Notes under the pieces: model-generated
The model's input: the letters and a program-made list of their open reading frames with translations, nothing else
Told to the model about the DNA's origin: nothing
The model's database searches: none
Position numbers and translations under genes: made by a program
Origin: MWDV01 sp002070715
GTDB lineage: Bacteria; Verrucomicrobiota; Verrucomicrobiia; Limisphaerales; MWDV01
Length of the DNA stretch: 64,000 nucleotides
Direction: 5' to 3'
NCBI GenBank assembly: GCA_035411585.1
Contig: DAONTI010000002.1
Location: forward strand, 124,001-188,000
Part shown: positions 25,088 to 33,867 of the stretch, piece after piece
How positions within the stretch are numbered: the stretch's first letter is position 1
Layout: the number at the start of each line of letters is the position of its first letter

Positions 25088-26629
25088 ATGGCGCATTGGA
25101 CCCATCAACAAATCCTCGTGCTCGGCCTGGGCAACCGGGGCCGCGCCGCGTGTGAGTTGCTGGTTCATCACGGTGCGCGGGTGACGGCGCTGGACGAGGC
25201 GGACACACCCGCCTTGCGCGCGACGGCGGCGGCCTTGCGCGCCCGGGGCGTGGACACGCGGCTGGCCGCGCGCGCGCTGCCCGCCACCCGGTTTGATTTG
25301 GCGGTGCTCAGCCCAGCGGTCATGCAACAGCATGATTTCGTCCGGCAATTGGTCGCGCGGGGCGTGCCGGTGACTGGCGTGTTGGAACTGGCCGCCCAAC
25401 AGTTTCAATGTTTGACCATGGTCATCACCGGCACCAACGGCAAAGGCACCACTGCGGAGCTGGTGGAGCAAATGCTGCAGGATGCCCAGCGCCGGGTGAT
25501 GCGGGCCGGGCACGGCGCGCGCCCGGTTTGCGACGTGGCGGACCACACGCGGGAGCTCGATTACCTCATCTTGCAACTGGGCGTGTTTCACCTGGAGACG
25601 GTCCAGTATTTCCGGCCGGCGGTGGCGGTGCTGTTGAATCTGGCGCCGGATCATTTAAATCGGTACGCGAGCCGGGAGGATTTCATCCGATGCGCGGCGC
25701 GGGTGTTCCGCCAGCAACAGGCGTTTGACTGGGCCATTGTGCAGAGTGAAGCCCGGGCGCAACTTCAGGCGCTCGGCATCCCGCTGCCCGCCAAGATCAT
25801 TACTTTTTCCGCGACCGATTCCCAAGCGGACCTCTATCTGGATCGCGGCTTGTTGGTCAGTCAGTTGCCGGATTGGACCGGGCCGTTGCTCAACATGGAC
25901 CAGTGCCAGTTGCGGGGCGTGCATAACGCCGAGAATCTGATGGCGGCGCTGGCGGTGGGCCGGGTGTTGCGCGTGCCGTTGGAAAGCATGGTGAACTCCT
26001 TGAAATCCTGCCTGCCCGGCGCGCACCGGTTTCAAGTGGTGGCGGAACGGAACGGCGTGCAGTTCATCAACGATTCCAAGGCCACCAACGTGGACGCCAC
26101 CCAGAAGGCGCTGGTATCCGTGCGGCCCGGCGCCGGGGGACAGCCCAATGTCTGGCTGATCGCCGGCGGGCAGGACAAGGGACTGGATTTTCACGAGATC
26201 GGCCCGGTGTTGAACCAGCGCGTCAAACACGCTTTTTTGCTGGGCGAAGCCGCGCCCAAAATCCGCGCGGCGTGGGGACTTTTTACTCCTTGCACCGTGG
26301 TGGGTTCGCTGTTAGAAGCAGTAACCGAAGCGGTAAAACACGCCACGCCCGGAGACGTGGTTTTGCTGTCACCCGCTTGTTCGAGCTTCGATCAATTTCG
26401 AAACTACCAACAACGCGGCGAGTTCTTTTGCAACGCAGTGCAATCGTTGGGCGGAGCGGTCCCGGGCGACCCGCTCCCCGCCCGTGATTTTTCAGGGCCG
26501 GCAGCCGCCCCAACGGCGGCCCGTCGGCGCTCTTTGCCCCGGCGTTTGGTGAGGGAAAACTCCAGGGCAACCAAACCGAAGAAACCACCCCACAAAAACC
26601 CCCGGCGCCCGCCGCGCCAACTGCCATGA
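25088..26629 (+). CDS. murD: UDP-MurNAc-L-Ala:D-Glu ligase, atypical
   Basis: MurD adds D-glutamate to UDP-MurNAc-L-Ala. The 513-residue protein has the N-terminal Rossmann part (VLGLGNRGRAACELL), an ATP loop GTNGKGTT (~116), LNLAPDHLNRY, HRFQVVAERNGVQFINDSKATN (~315) and LSPACSSFDQFRNYQQRG, so membership is secure. Two expected residues are absent: Glu of E-x-SSFQLE is Gln (LQLGVFHLE), and the carbamylated Lys of the AKxRI motif is Ala (CAARVF). A basic, Pro-rich tail of ~55 residues (KPKKPPHKNPRRPP) follows the normal end. The stop overlaps the LysM gene. MurC is also missing nearby, so a changed substrate should be considered. Confidence 0.88.
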   Translation: MAHWTHQQILVLGLGNRGRAACELLVHHGARVTALDEADTPALRATAAALRARGVDTRLAARALPATRFDLAVLSPAVMQQHDFVRQLVARGVPVTGVLELAAQQFQCLTMVITGTNGKGTTAELVEQMLQDAQRRVMRAGHGARPVCDVADHTRELDYLILQLGVFHLETVQYFRPAVAVLLNLAPDHLNRYASREDFIRCAARVFRQQQAFDWAIVQSEARAQLQALGIPLPAKIITFSATDSQADLYLDRGLLVSQLPDWTGPLLNMDQCQLRGVHNAENLMAALAVGRVLRVPLESMVNSLKSCLPGAHRFQVVAERNGVQFINDSKATNVDATQKALVSVRPGAGGQPNVWLIAGGQDKGLDFHEIGPVLNQRVKHAFLLGEAAPKIRAAWGLFTPCTVVGSLLEAVTEAVKHATPGDVVLLSPACSSFDQFRNYQQRGEFFCNAVQSLGGAVPGDPLPARDFSGPAAAPTAARRRSLPRRLVRENSRATKPKKPPHKNPRRPPRQLP

Positions 26630-27363
26630 ACAACGATAATCCATTGGTCCCCCAAAGCTCCTTGTTGGAGCAAAAAAATCAAAGCCGCTCGCGCGTGAAG
26701 ACCGCCTTCTTCTGCGTGCTGGCGGTCCATGTCCTCGCCATTCTGGTTGCGCTCATCGCGCAGGGATGCAAGCGCGAACCCGCGCCGCTGCCGCCGTCGC
26801 CTGAGCCGCTCGTGCCGTTGTTTGACACCAGCAGCACGCCGGTGGTGGAACCCGCGCCTGTCGCGCCGGCTCCGGATTTGCCCCCGCCTCCTTACGGCGA
26901 GCCGGCGCCGCCGGCGCCCGTCGCACCGGTGGTGGTGCCGCCGCCGGAGCCCGTACCGCCCGCGCCTCCTGTCAACGAGCATGTGGTGGTATCCGGTGAT
27001 TCCTTTTACAGCCTGGGTAAGCACTACGGCGTTTCGGCGCAGGCCATTGCCGATGCGAATCCCGGCGTGGAGCCGACGCGGCTGCGGATTGGCCAGCGCC
27101 TAAATATTCCCGCGCCGACGGGCCCGGCGGTTGGCGCGCCCGGCGGGATCCCTGATGCGGCCGCCGGTGAGCAGATTCATGTGGTCAAATCGGGTGATAA
27201 TCTGACCAAGATCGCCAACAAATATGGTGTGACCGTCAAGGCCTTGCGATCGGCCAATCATCTGGTCACCGACCGCATCCTCGTGGGGGACAAACTAAAG
27301 ATTCCCGGCAAGGCCCCGGCGCCGGCGCCGATTCCAGAACCGGCACCGGCCCCTCTGCCTTGA
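26626..27363 (+). CDS. membrane-anchored protein with two LysM domains
   Basis: This 245-residue protein has a cytoplasmic N-terminus (~25 residues), one transmembrane helix (about 26-45), a Pro/Val/Ala-rich linker (about 50-118) and two LysM modules: HVVVSGDSFYSLGKHYGVS (~122-165) and HVVKSGDNLTKIANKYGVT (~185-230). LysM binds the glycan strands of peptidoglycan. It overlaps murD by 4 bases and precedes ftsW, so it is expressed with the wall genes and probably binds peptidoglycan in the periplasm at growth or division sites. Its specific role is unknown. Confidence 0.88.
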   Translation: MNNDNPLVPQSSLLEQKNQSRSRVKTAFFCVLAVHVLAILVALIAQGCKREPAPLPPSPEPLVPLFDTSSTPVVEPAPVAPAPDLPPPPYGEPAPPAPVAPVVVPPPEPVPPAPPVNEHVVVSGDSFYSLGKHYGVSAQAIADANPGVEPTRLRIGQRLNIPAPTGPAVGAPGGIPDAAAGEQIHVVKSGDNLTKIANKYGVTVKALRSANHLVTDRILVGDKLKIPGKAPAPAPIPEPAPAPLP

Positions 27364-27458
27364 GAAGAAGTGAAGCGGACGACCCGAAGATCTCAACGGC
27401 GGCGTCCTGGTGAACTGGCCACAAACCCTCATGCTCAACGGCTGATGAACTGATTGCG

Positions 27459-28568
27459 ATGAAGCTGGCTGTCACGATCTTGGTGACCTGCGTGGGGGCG
27501 TTGTTGGCGCTGGGGTTGGTGATGCTGTACAGCTCGAGCATGGCCCAAACGGGCGCCCACGACCTGGTCCGGCAATTGACGTGGTGCGCCCCGGGGCTGC
27601 TGGTTTGCGTGCTGGTGGCCAGTCTGGATTACACGCGATTGCGCGCGTTGGCCCTGCCCGCGTTTGTGGTGGCCGTGATTCTGCTTGCGGCGGTCTTGGT
27701 CTTTGGCGTGGTGCGGGGCAATGCCCGGCGCTGGTTCAGTTTCGGCGGCATGAGTTTTCAACCGTCGGAATTCTGCAAATTGGCGTTGATCCTCGCCCTG
27801 GCCTGGTACGGCGAGCGTTACCAACGGCACATCGGCACGTTCCGTTACGGCATTTTGATTCCTGGGTTTTGTCTGGCCGTGGTGCTGGCTCTCATATTTC
27901 GCGAACCGGATGTTGGGACCACCATCTTATTGGCGGCGCTGGCCGGGGGAATATTGCTGGTGGCCGGCGTGCGCTGGCGCTTCGTTTTGCCTCTCTCGCT
28001 GGTGGTGGCGGTGGGAGTGGGGATCTTTCTTTGGTTCGACGATATGCGCCGGAATCGCATTCTCAGTTGGCAGGATTTAGATAACTCCAAGGACGGAGTT
28101 GGTTACCAGGCGTATCAAGGAATGCTCGCGCTGGGATCGGGGGGGATATTCGGCCTGGGCTTGGGGGACGGGCGTCAAAAACTTGGGTTCATTCCCGAAC
28201 ACCACACCGATTTCATCTTCTCGGTGATCGGCGAGGAACTTGGTCTGGTCGCCACGATGCTGGTGGTGGTGGCCTTTGTCGCCATCGTGTTGTGCGGCCT
28301 CTATATCTCCCTCAATGCCCGGGAACCTTTCGGGTTGCTGCTGGGTTCGGGCATCACCTTTTTGATTGGCTTGCAAGCCTTCATCAACCTTGGGGTCGTG
28401 ACCAGTGCCTTGCCGAACAAGGGATTGCCGTTGCCTTTCATCAGTTACGGCGGCTCCAGCTTGGTGGTCATGCTGGCCGCTGTCGGTTTGATGTTGAGCA
28501 TCGCGCGCCACGCGCAGGTGCCGATTCGTCCTCCGGCCAATCCATTTGAATCCCCCATCGCGCCTTAA
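27459..28568 (+). CDS. ftsW: septal peptidoglycan glycosyltransferase FtsW
   Basis: FtsW is the SEDS-family polymerase that works with FtsI at the septum. The 369-residue protein has about ten membrane segments and the conserved LVMLYSSS, GNARRWFSFGGMSFQPSEF, REPDVGTT (containing the Asp needed for activity in SEDS proteins), PEHHTDFIFSVIGEELG and PLPFISYGGSSLV. These identify the FtsW/RodA family; the dcw position makes FtsW the better name. It ends 5 bases before murG. The 95 bases between the LysM gene and ftsW hold nothing clear. Confidence 0.95.
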   Translation: MKLAVTILVTCVGALLALGLVMLYSSSMAQTGAHDLVRQLTWCAPGLLVCVLVASLDYTRLRALALPAFVVAVILLAAVLVFGVVRGNARRWFSFGGMSFQPSEFCKLALILALAWYGERYQRHIGTFRYGILIPGFCLAVVLALIFREPDVGTTILLAALAGGILLVAGVRWRFVLPLSLVVAVGVGIFLWFDDMRRNRILSWQDLDNSKDGVGYQAYQGMLALGSGGIFGLGLGDGRQKLGFIPEHHTDFIFSVIGEELGLVATMLVVVAFVAIVLCGLYISLNAREPFGLLLGSGITFLIGLQAFINLGVVTSALPNKGLPLPFISYGGSSLVVMLAAVGLMLSIARHAQVPIRPPANPFESPIAP

Positions 28569-28573
28569 ATCAC

Positions 28574-29794
28574 ATGCCCCGGACCCGCTCCCCACTGACT
28601 GTCGCGATTGCGTGTGGCGGCACGGGCGGGCATCTCTTTCCCGGCCTGGCGGTGGCCGAGGAACTGCGCCGGCGGGATTGCGCCGTCACGCTGCTGGTTT
28701 CTCCCAAGGCCGTAGATCAGCAAGCCGTGCAGGGGATTGACGACCTCACCGTGGTCACGCTTCCGGCGGTGGCATTTCAACGCGGTTCCCGGCTGGCTTT
28801 TTTCCGTGATTCCGTGCGCGCATATCGCGAGTTGCGGGCCGCCTGGTATCGCAGCGAAACTGCAGGGCTGAAAGCTGGCGCGACGCCCCACGCGGCGTTG
28901 GGTATGGGAGGATTTACGAGTGTGGCGCCGCTGCTGGCCGCCCGGCGGGGCGGCGCGACGACCTTTCTGCATGAAGCCAATGCGATTCCCGGGCGAGCCA
29001 ACCGATTATTGTCCCGCATGGTGGATCAATCCTTCGTCGGCTTTCCCTCTGCGGGCCATCGCTTGCGCGGCCCGCGCGCCTTGGTGACGGGCACGCCGGT
29101 ACGGTCCGTGTTCGTGGCGGCCGGACGCGCGCCGCAGTCGCAGACGACCCGGCGGTTGACTTTGGGATTGCATCCGGATCGTCCCGTGGCGCTGGTGGTG
29201 GGGGGCAGCCAAGGCGCGCGCGGTTTGAATGACGCCGTGCGGGCGGCTTTGCCGGTGTTGGCCCAACGGGCGCCCGAAATGCAATGGATCCATCTGACCG
29301 GCGCACACGATGTGGAGACCGTGAAGGCAGCTTACGCGGCTGCGCGGTTGACGGCGATCGTCCTGCCTTTCTTTGACGCGATGGATGTGGCTTTGGGCGC
29401 GGCCTCGGTATGTATCAGCCGTGCCGGCGCCTCGTTCCTGGCAGAAGTGACGACCCTGCGGGTGCCGGCGGTGTTGGTGCCGTTGCCGACCGCGGCGGAT
29501 AATCATCAATGGCACAACGCGCGTCAGCTCGCGGCGGATGGGGCGGCTTGTTTGCTGGAACAGGCATGGGCCACGCCGGAATCGCTGGCGGGCGCCGTTT
29601 GTGGCTTGGTAAACAATCCAGCCGCGGCCGCCCAAATGCGCGCGGCCCAGGAGCGCTGGCAGTCGCCCCGCGCGGCCGCCGATGTGGCCGAGGCATTGCT
29701 GCGCGGGATTGCCAAACGTCAGCCTGTCAACTCGTCGTTGCCTTTATCGCCCACCGACAATGTTCCGGAAATTCATCCGGTTTTGAGCGCATGA
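28574..29794 (+). CDS. murG: lipid II synthase MurG
   Basis: MurG adds GlcNAc from UDP-GlcNAc to lipid I at the inner face of the membrane. The 406-residue GT-B protein shows ACGGTGGHLFPGLAVAEEL at the N-terminus, FLHEANAIPGRANRLLS in the middle, GGSQGARGLNDAVRAAL at the domain hinge, and SRAGASFLAEVTTLRVPAVLVP with PTAADNHQWHNA for the donor site. A C-terminal extension of about 25 residues follows. The stop overlaps murB (ATGA). murC, usually found here, is absent. Confidence 0.97.
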   Translation: MPRTRSPLTVAIACGGTGGHLFPGLAVAEELRRRDCAVTLLVSPKAVDQQAVQGIDDLTVVTLPAVAFQRGSRLAFFRDSVRAYRELRAAWYRSETAGLKAGATPHAALGMGGFTSVAPLLAARRGGATTFLHEANAIPGRANRLLSRMVDQSFVGFPSAGHRLRGPRALVTGTPVRSVFVAAGRAPQSQTTRRLTLGLHPDRPVALVVGGSQGARGLNDAVRAALPVLAQRAPEMQWIHLTGAHDVETVKAAYAAARLTAIVLPFFDAMDVALGAASVCISRAGASFLAEVTTLRVPAVLVPLPTAADNHQWHNARQLAADGAACLLEQAWATPESLAGAVCGLVNNPAAAAQMRAAQERWQSPRAAADVAEALLRGIAKRQPVNSSLPLSPTDNVPEIHPVLSA

Positions 29795-30738
29795 CGTCTG
29801 CCCTGCCCAACCGGATTGTCCACGCGCCCGGCGACCCCGATTGGCTGGCGGATCTCACGCGATCCCTCTCGCCGGAGACACGGTGGCGCCGGCAGGAACC
29901 GCTGGCAAAGCGCACGACCCTGCGGGTGGGCGGGCCGGCGGATTTGTTGATCGAACCGGCTACGGAAGCCGACCTGGCTGCGGTGCTGCGGTTGTGTAAG
30001 GCGCAACGCGTGCCGGTGTTGATCGTCGGACGCGGCTCGAACCTGTTGGTCCAAGACGCGGGGTTTCGCGGCGTGGTGGTCTGTCTGACGCACGCGGAGT
30101 TCACGCAAGTCGAGGTGCGGGAATGCGGGCTGCATTGTGGCGCCGGGGCAAAACTCAAGGCGGTGGCACAAGCGGCCAAACGTCACGGACTCGGCAACCT
30201 GGAATTTCTGGAAGGCATTCCCGGGAGCGTGGGCGGGGCGTTGAGGATGAACGCCGGGGCTTCGGGCAGCGCCTTGTTTGACGTGGTCGAAAGGGTGCGG
30301 TTCATGGAGTTCACCGGACAAGTGGCCGAGCGTCGGGGGGCGGAGGTCGGCGCGGAATATCGCAGTTGCCCGTTCTTCCGGGAACGCGTGGCGTTAAGCG
30401 CGGTGTTGGTGGGCGACCCGGCGGAGCGAAAGGCCATTGAAGCGCGGATGCTGGCTTTCAACCAGCGGCGTTGGCGTTCCCAGCCGGCCGCGCCCAGTGC
30501 CGGGTGTATTTTCAAAAATCCGGGAACGCAGTCGGCGGGTCGGTTGATTGACGAGTTGGGATTGAAAGACCTGCGGGTGGGCGGAGCGCGGGTTAGTCGC
30601 GAGCACGCCAATTTTATTGTCAATGACGGCGGCGCCACCGCGCGGGAGGTGTTGGCTTTGATTGAATTGATCCGGCAGCGGGTGCGCGCCGAGCGCGGCG
30701 TTGAACTGGAATTGGAAGTGCAGGTTGTCGGCGATTAG
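29791..30738 (+). CDS. murB: UDP-N-acetylenolpyruvoylglucosamine reductase
   Basis: MurB is the FAD enzyme that reduces UDP-GlcNAc-enolpyruvate to UDP-MurNAc. From ATG 29791 the protein has 315 residues with TTLRVGGPADLLIEP, LIVGRGSNLLVQDAGF, LEFLEGIPGSVGGALRMNAG, EYRSCPF (catalytic Arg), SAGCIFKNP (catalytic Ser) and a C-terminal Glu in LELEVQVVG. All active-site residues appear present. I place the start at the ATG overlapping the murG stop; a longer frame runs through murG but has no family support. Confidence 0.95.
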   Translation: MTSALPNRIVHAPGDPDWLADLTRSLSPETRWRRQEPLAKRTTLRVGGPADLLIEPATEADLAAVLRLCKAQRVPVLIVGRGSNLLVQDAGFRGVVVCLTHAEFTQVEVRECGLHCGAGAKLKAVAQAAKRHGLGNLEFLEGIPGSVGGALRMNAGASGSALFDVVERVRFMEFTGQVAERRGAEVGAEYRSCPFFRERVALSAVLVGDPAERKAIEARMLAFNQRRWRSQPAAPSAGCIFKNPGTQSAGRLIDELGLKDLRVGGARVSREHANFIVNDGGATAREVLALIELIRQRVRAERGVELELEVQVVGD

Positions 30739-30751
30739 GCATTGAGGGGTT

Positions 30752-31666
30752 ATGGCAGAGACGACCCAGTTAAAAATCACGGTGATGTTGGGCGGCCCGT
30801 CCGCGGAACGTGAAGTGTCGTTACGTTCGGGCGCGTCAGTGGCGGCGGCTTTGCGGGCGCGGGGGCACGAAGTGTTGGAGCTTGATCCGCAGTCGCCCGG
30901 ATGGACGGTGCCGGCCGGGACAGATGTTGTCTTTCTGGCGCTGCACGGGACGTATGGCGAGGATGGCCGCGTGCAGGCGGAGTTGGAAAAACAGGGCGTC
31001 CTCTATACCGGCTGCGGGCCGGAAGCCAGCCGGATTGGGTTTGATAAGGCCCTGACCAAACAACGGTGTGTCGCGGCGGGAGTGCCCACTGCGCGGTTTC
31101 TGGTGGTGGAGTCGGCGACCGCCCCCTGGCCGGAGGGCTGGCGGCCGCCGGTCGTCTTGAAGCCGGTGTGCCAGGGGTCCAGTGTCGGCCTGCATTTTGT
31201 GGAGCGCGTCAGCGACTGGGGCGCGGCCTTGGTCAAAGCCTTGCAGCACGATGCGCGGGTGTTGGTCGAGGAGAAAATCACGGGCCGGGAATGCACGGTG
31301 GGGATTCTGGGGGAGCAGACCCTGCCCCTCGTCGAAGTGCGTCCCAAAACGGGCATTTACGATTACCAGACCAAGTATTCAAACGGCACGACTGAATACC
31401 TGTGCCCCGCGCCATTCGACGAAGCCACGACGGAGCGGGCGCGCGTGGCGGCGCTGGACGCGTTCCGGGCGATTGGCGGGCGGGATTACGCGCGCGTGGA
31501 TGTCATCATCCAGTCCGACGGGTCGCCGGTGGTGCTCGAAATCAACACGTTGCCCGGCATGACCGAGACGAGTTTGTTGCCCATGGGCGCGCAGGCGATG
31601 GGATTGACGTTTGGCGACTTGTGTCAGCGCATGGTGGATTTGGCGCTGGCCCGGCGGGCGCCTTAG
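30752..31666 (+). CDS. ddl: D-alanine--D-alanine ligase
   Basis: Ddl makes the D-Ala-D-Ala dipeptide used by MurF. The 304-residue ATP-grasp protein shows MLGGPSAEREVSLRSG, VFLALHGTYGEDG, SRIGFDKALTKQ, KPVCQGSSVGL, VEEKITGRECTVGIL and the magnesium-binding VLEINTLPGMTE. Length is typical of the DdlB type. In chlamydiae ddl is fused to murC; here it stands alone, 13 bases after murB, and no murC is seen. Confidence 0.96.
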   Translation: MAETTQLKITVMLGGPSAEREVSLRSGASVAAALRARGHEVLELDPQSPGWTVPAGTDVVFLALHGTYGEDGRVQAELEKQGVLYTGCGPEASRIGFDKALTKQRCVAAGVPTARFLVVESATAPWPEGWRPPVVLKPVCQGSSVGLHFVERVSDWGAALVKALQHDARVLVEEKITGRECTVGILGEQTLPLVEVRPKTGIYDYQTKYSNGTTEYLCPAPFDEATTERARVAALDAFRAIGGRDYARVDVIIQSDGSPVVLEINTLPGMTETSLLPMGAQAMGLTFGDLCQRMVDLALARRAP

Positions 31667-31676
31667 AACATTTTCA

Positions 31677-32639
31677 ATGATGTGGTTTAGACGCAGACAA
31701 CGAAATCGGAGGTTAAGCCGGAAGCAGCTGTTGCACGTGCAATTGCGGTCCAACCTGGTGCGTGCGGCCCGCTTGCGGCTGGTGACGTTGAGCCTCGGCA
31801 TGGCTCTGGGGGTGATCTTCGGTGTCTATGTGCTGTATCGGTTGGGGGATTGGGGGCTGAATCGGTTGTTGTACGAGAACTCCGCGTTTGCCCTGCAAAC
31901 GATGGACGTGCAAACCGACGGCGTGATCACCCCCGACCAATTGCGCCGGTGGACGGGCGTGACGTCGGGGGTCAACTTGTTCGCCTTGGACCTGGCGGAG
32001 GTAAAGCGCAATCTCGAATACGCGCCGTTTATCGCGGCGGCCTCGGTCGAACGGGTTTTGCCCAATACTTTGCGCGTGCGGGTGACGGAACGGGAGCCCG
32101 TGGCCCAAGTCAACCTGCCCCGGCCGCGCCGCGGCGGTGGGGTGGACATCGTGGTGTATCATTTGGATGCCGCGGGGCACGTGATGCCGGTCCTCGATCC
32201 GCGGTTGCGTTCGCAGCCGTTGTTGCCCGCGGAAGAAATGCTTCCGGTGATCTCCGGCATGAACCCGCACGAACTGCAACCCGGGCGCCGGGTGGAATCA
32301 CCGGCGGTCCAGGTCACGTTGCGGCTGCTGGACGCCTTTGAGCGGTCGCCCATGTATGGCTTGGTGGATTTGCGCCGGGTGGATGTGAGCGCGCCGGACG
32401 TATTGCTGCTGACAACGGAGCAGGGGAGCGAGGTCACTTTTGGTCGGCAGGATTTGGAACGGCAGTTGTTGCGTTGGCGCGAGATCCACGACGCCGGCGC
32501 CCGCCAGCAACGGGTGTTGGCTAGTCTGGATTTGGCGGTAACCAACAACATTCCCGCGCGCTGGCTGGAGGCCGGCGCCCTGCCGCCCGCCCCGCCCAAA
32601 CCGGTCAACCCTCCACGCTCCCGAAAACGCCATGTTTGA
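31677..32639 (+). CDS. ftsQ: division protein FtsQ
   Basis: FtsQ is a bitopic protein that scaffolds FtsL and FtsB in the divisome. The 320-residue product has a basic cytoplasmic N-terminus (MMWFRRRQRNRRLSRK), one transmembrane helix (about 40-61) and a periplasmic POTRA domain (FALQTMDVQTDGVITPDQLRR through VERVLPNTLRVRVTEREPVA), then a FtsQ/DivIB-like beta domain. The C-terminus is Pro-rich. Either ATG 31677 or 31680 is the start. It overlaps ftsA by 8 bases. Position and topology are the main support, as the sequence is weakly conserved. Confidence 0.9.
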   Translation: MMWFRRRQRNRRLSRKQLLHVQLRSNLVRAARLRLVTLSLGMALGVIFGVYVLYRLGDWGLNRLLYENSAFALQTMDVQTDGVITPDQLRRWTGVTSGVNLFALDLAEVKRNLEYAPFIAAASVERVLPNTLRVRVTEREPVAQVNLPRPRRGGGVDIVVYHLDAAGHVMPVLDPRLRSQPLLPAEEMLPVISGMNPHELQPGRRVESPAVQVTLRLLDAFERSPMYGLVDLRRVDVSAPDVLLLTTEQGSEVTFGRQDLERQLLRWREIHDAGARQQRVLASLDLAVTNNIPARWLEAGALPPAPPKPVNPPRSRKRHV

Positions 32640-33855
32640 TTCCTCAGCCATCTTTGTCGGATTAGAAGTCGGCACCTCCAAGATCTGCGCGGTCGTCGGC
32701 GAGGTCGGGGATTCCGGGGTGCCCAACATCATCGGGATCGGGCAATGCGCCTCGCGCGGCGTGCGGAAAGGGGAGATCGTGGATACGGCGCGCACGGAGG
32801 AGGACATCCGTCATGCCCTGGTTGAGGCCGAACAGATGGCCAACGTGGAAATTCGCACGGTTTTTTTGGGCGTTACCGGCAGTCATATTCGCGGCTTCAA
32901 CAACCGCGGCATCCATCCCATCGTTTCCGACAATCGCGAGATTACCGAGGAAGACCTGCAGGATGTGATCAAGAACGCCAAGGCCATCAACCTGCCGGTG
33001 CAGAACCATGTCGTGCACTCCATACGCCAGGGTTTTCTCGTGGATGGGCATGACGGTTATACGAATCCCGTGGGCCTGTTGGGGAGTCGTCTCGAAGCGG
33101 ACATGCACGTGGTTCACGGGAATCTCAACCGCCTGCAAAACACCATCGGGGCCGTCAATAAACTCCGGCTGAAAGTCGAAGATATTGCCTTTACCGGACT
33201 GGCCTCTTCCCTCGCAGTCCTTCCTCGGGAGGCGAAGGAAGACGGCGCGCTGGTGATTGACATGGGCGGAGGCACCACGGATGTCGTGGTGTACGCGGGC
33301 GGCTCGGTCAAACATTCCGGCGTGCTCGCGGTGGGGGGCGACCACCTGAGCAACGACCTGGCCATCGGCCTGAAAGTCCCGCTCGGCCGCGCGGAACAAC
33401 TCAAGATCGAGTACGGCGGCGCCTTGGTGGAGGAGAACATCAAAGGTCAGACGGTGGATGTGGTCAATGATTTCGGTCTGCCGCTCAAAACTTTCAGCCT
33501 GGAAAATCTGCGCCGCATTATGTGGTTTCGGCTCGAGGAAACCTTCGATCTGGTCCGGCGCGATGTCGAGGAGGCCGGGTTGTACGATTATCTCCGCGCC
33601 GGGGTGTATCTTTGCGGCGGGTGTTCCCGCATTCCGCGCGTAGCCGAGCTGGCGGAAGATGTTTTCGGTTTGCCGGTTTTTATCGGGCGCAGCGATTGTC
33701 TAAGCGGTGACAAATCCTCCCTCAGCCAGCCGGAGTTTGCCGCGGCCATTGGCTTGGTTCGTTTTGGGGCCAACCGGCGTCCGACGAAACGGCGTAAAAA
33801 AACATTTGCCTTTAGATTAACCCATCCCTTTCAGGACCTGTTGGGCCGTCGTTGA
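32632..33855 (+). CDS. ftsA: division protein FtsA
   Basis: FtsA is the actin-like protein that anchors FtsZ to the membrane. The 407-residue protein has phosphate loop 1 (VGLEVGTSKICAVVGEV), the 1C domain (TGSHIRGFNNRG), phosphate 2 (LVIDMGGGTTDVVVY), the adenosine motif (YLCGGCSRIPRVAELAED) and a basic, probably amphipathic C-terminal helix (KRRKKTFAFRL...FQDLLGRR) for membrane binding. Nothing essential is missing. It is followed 12 bases later by the unusual ftsZ, whose C-terminal peptide should bind FtsA. Confidence 0.96.
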   Translation: MFDSSAIFVGLEVGTSKICAVVGEVGDSGVPNIIGIGQCASRGVRKGEIVDTARTEEDIRHALVEAEQMANVEIRTVFLGVTGSHIRGFNNRGIHPIVSDNREITEEDLQDVIKNAKAINLPVQNHVVHSIRQGFLVDGHDGYTNPVGLLGSRLEADMHVVHGNLNRLQNTIGAVNKLRLKVEDIAFTGLASSLAVLPREAKEDGALVIDMGGGTTDVVVYAGGSVKHSGVLAVGGDHLSNDLAIGLKVPLGRAEQLKIEYGGALVEENIKGQTVDVVNDFGLPLKTFSLENLRRIMWFRLEETFDLVRRDVEEAGLYDYLRAGVYLCGGCSRIPRVAELAEDVFGLPVFIGRSDCLSGDKSSLSQPEFAAAIGLVRFGANRRPTKRRKKTFAFRLTHPFQDLLGRR

Positions 33856-33867
33856 TTTCCTTATCGC

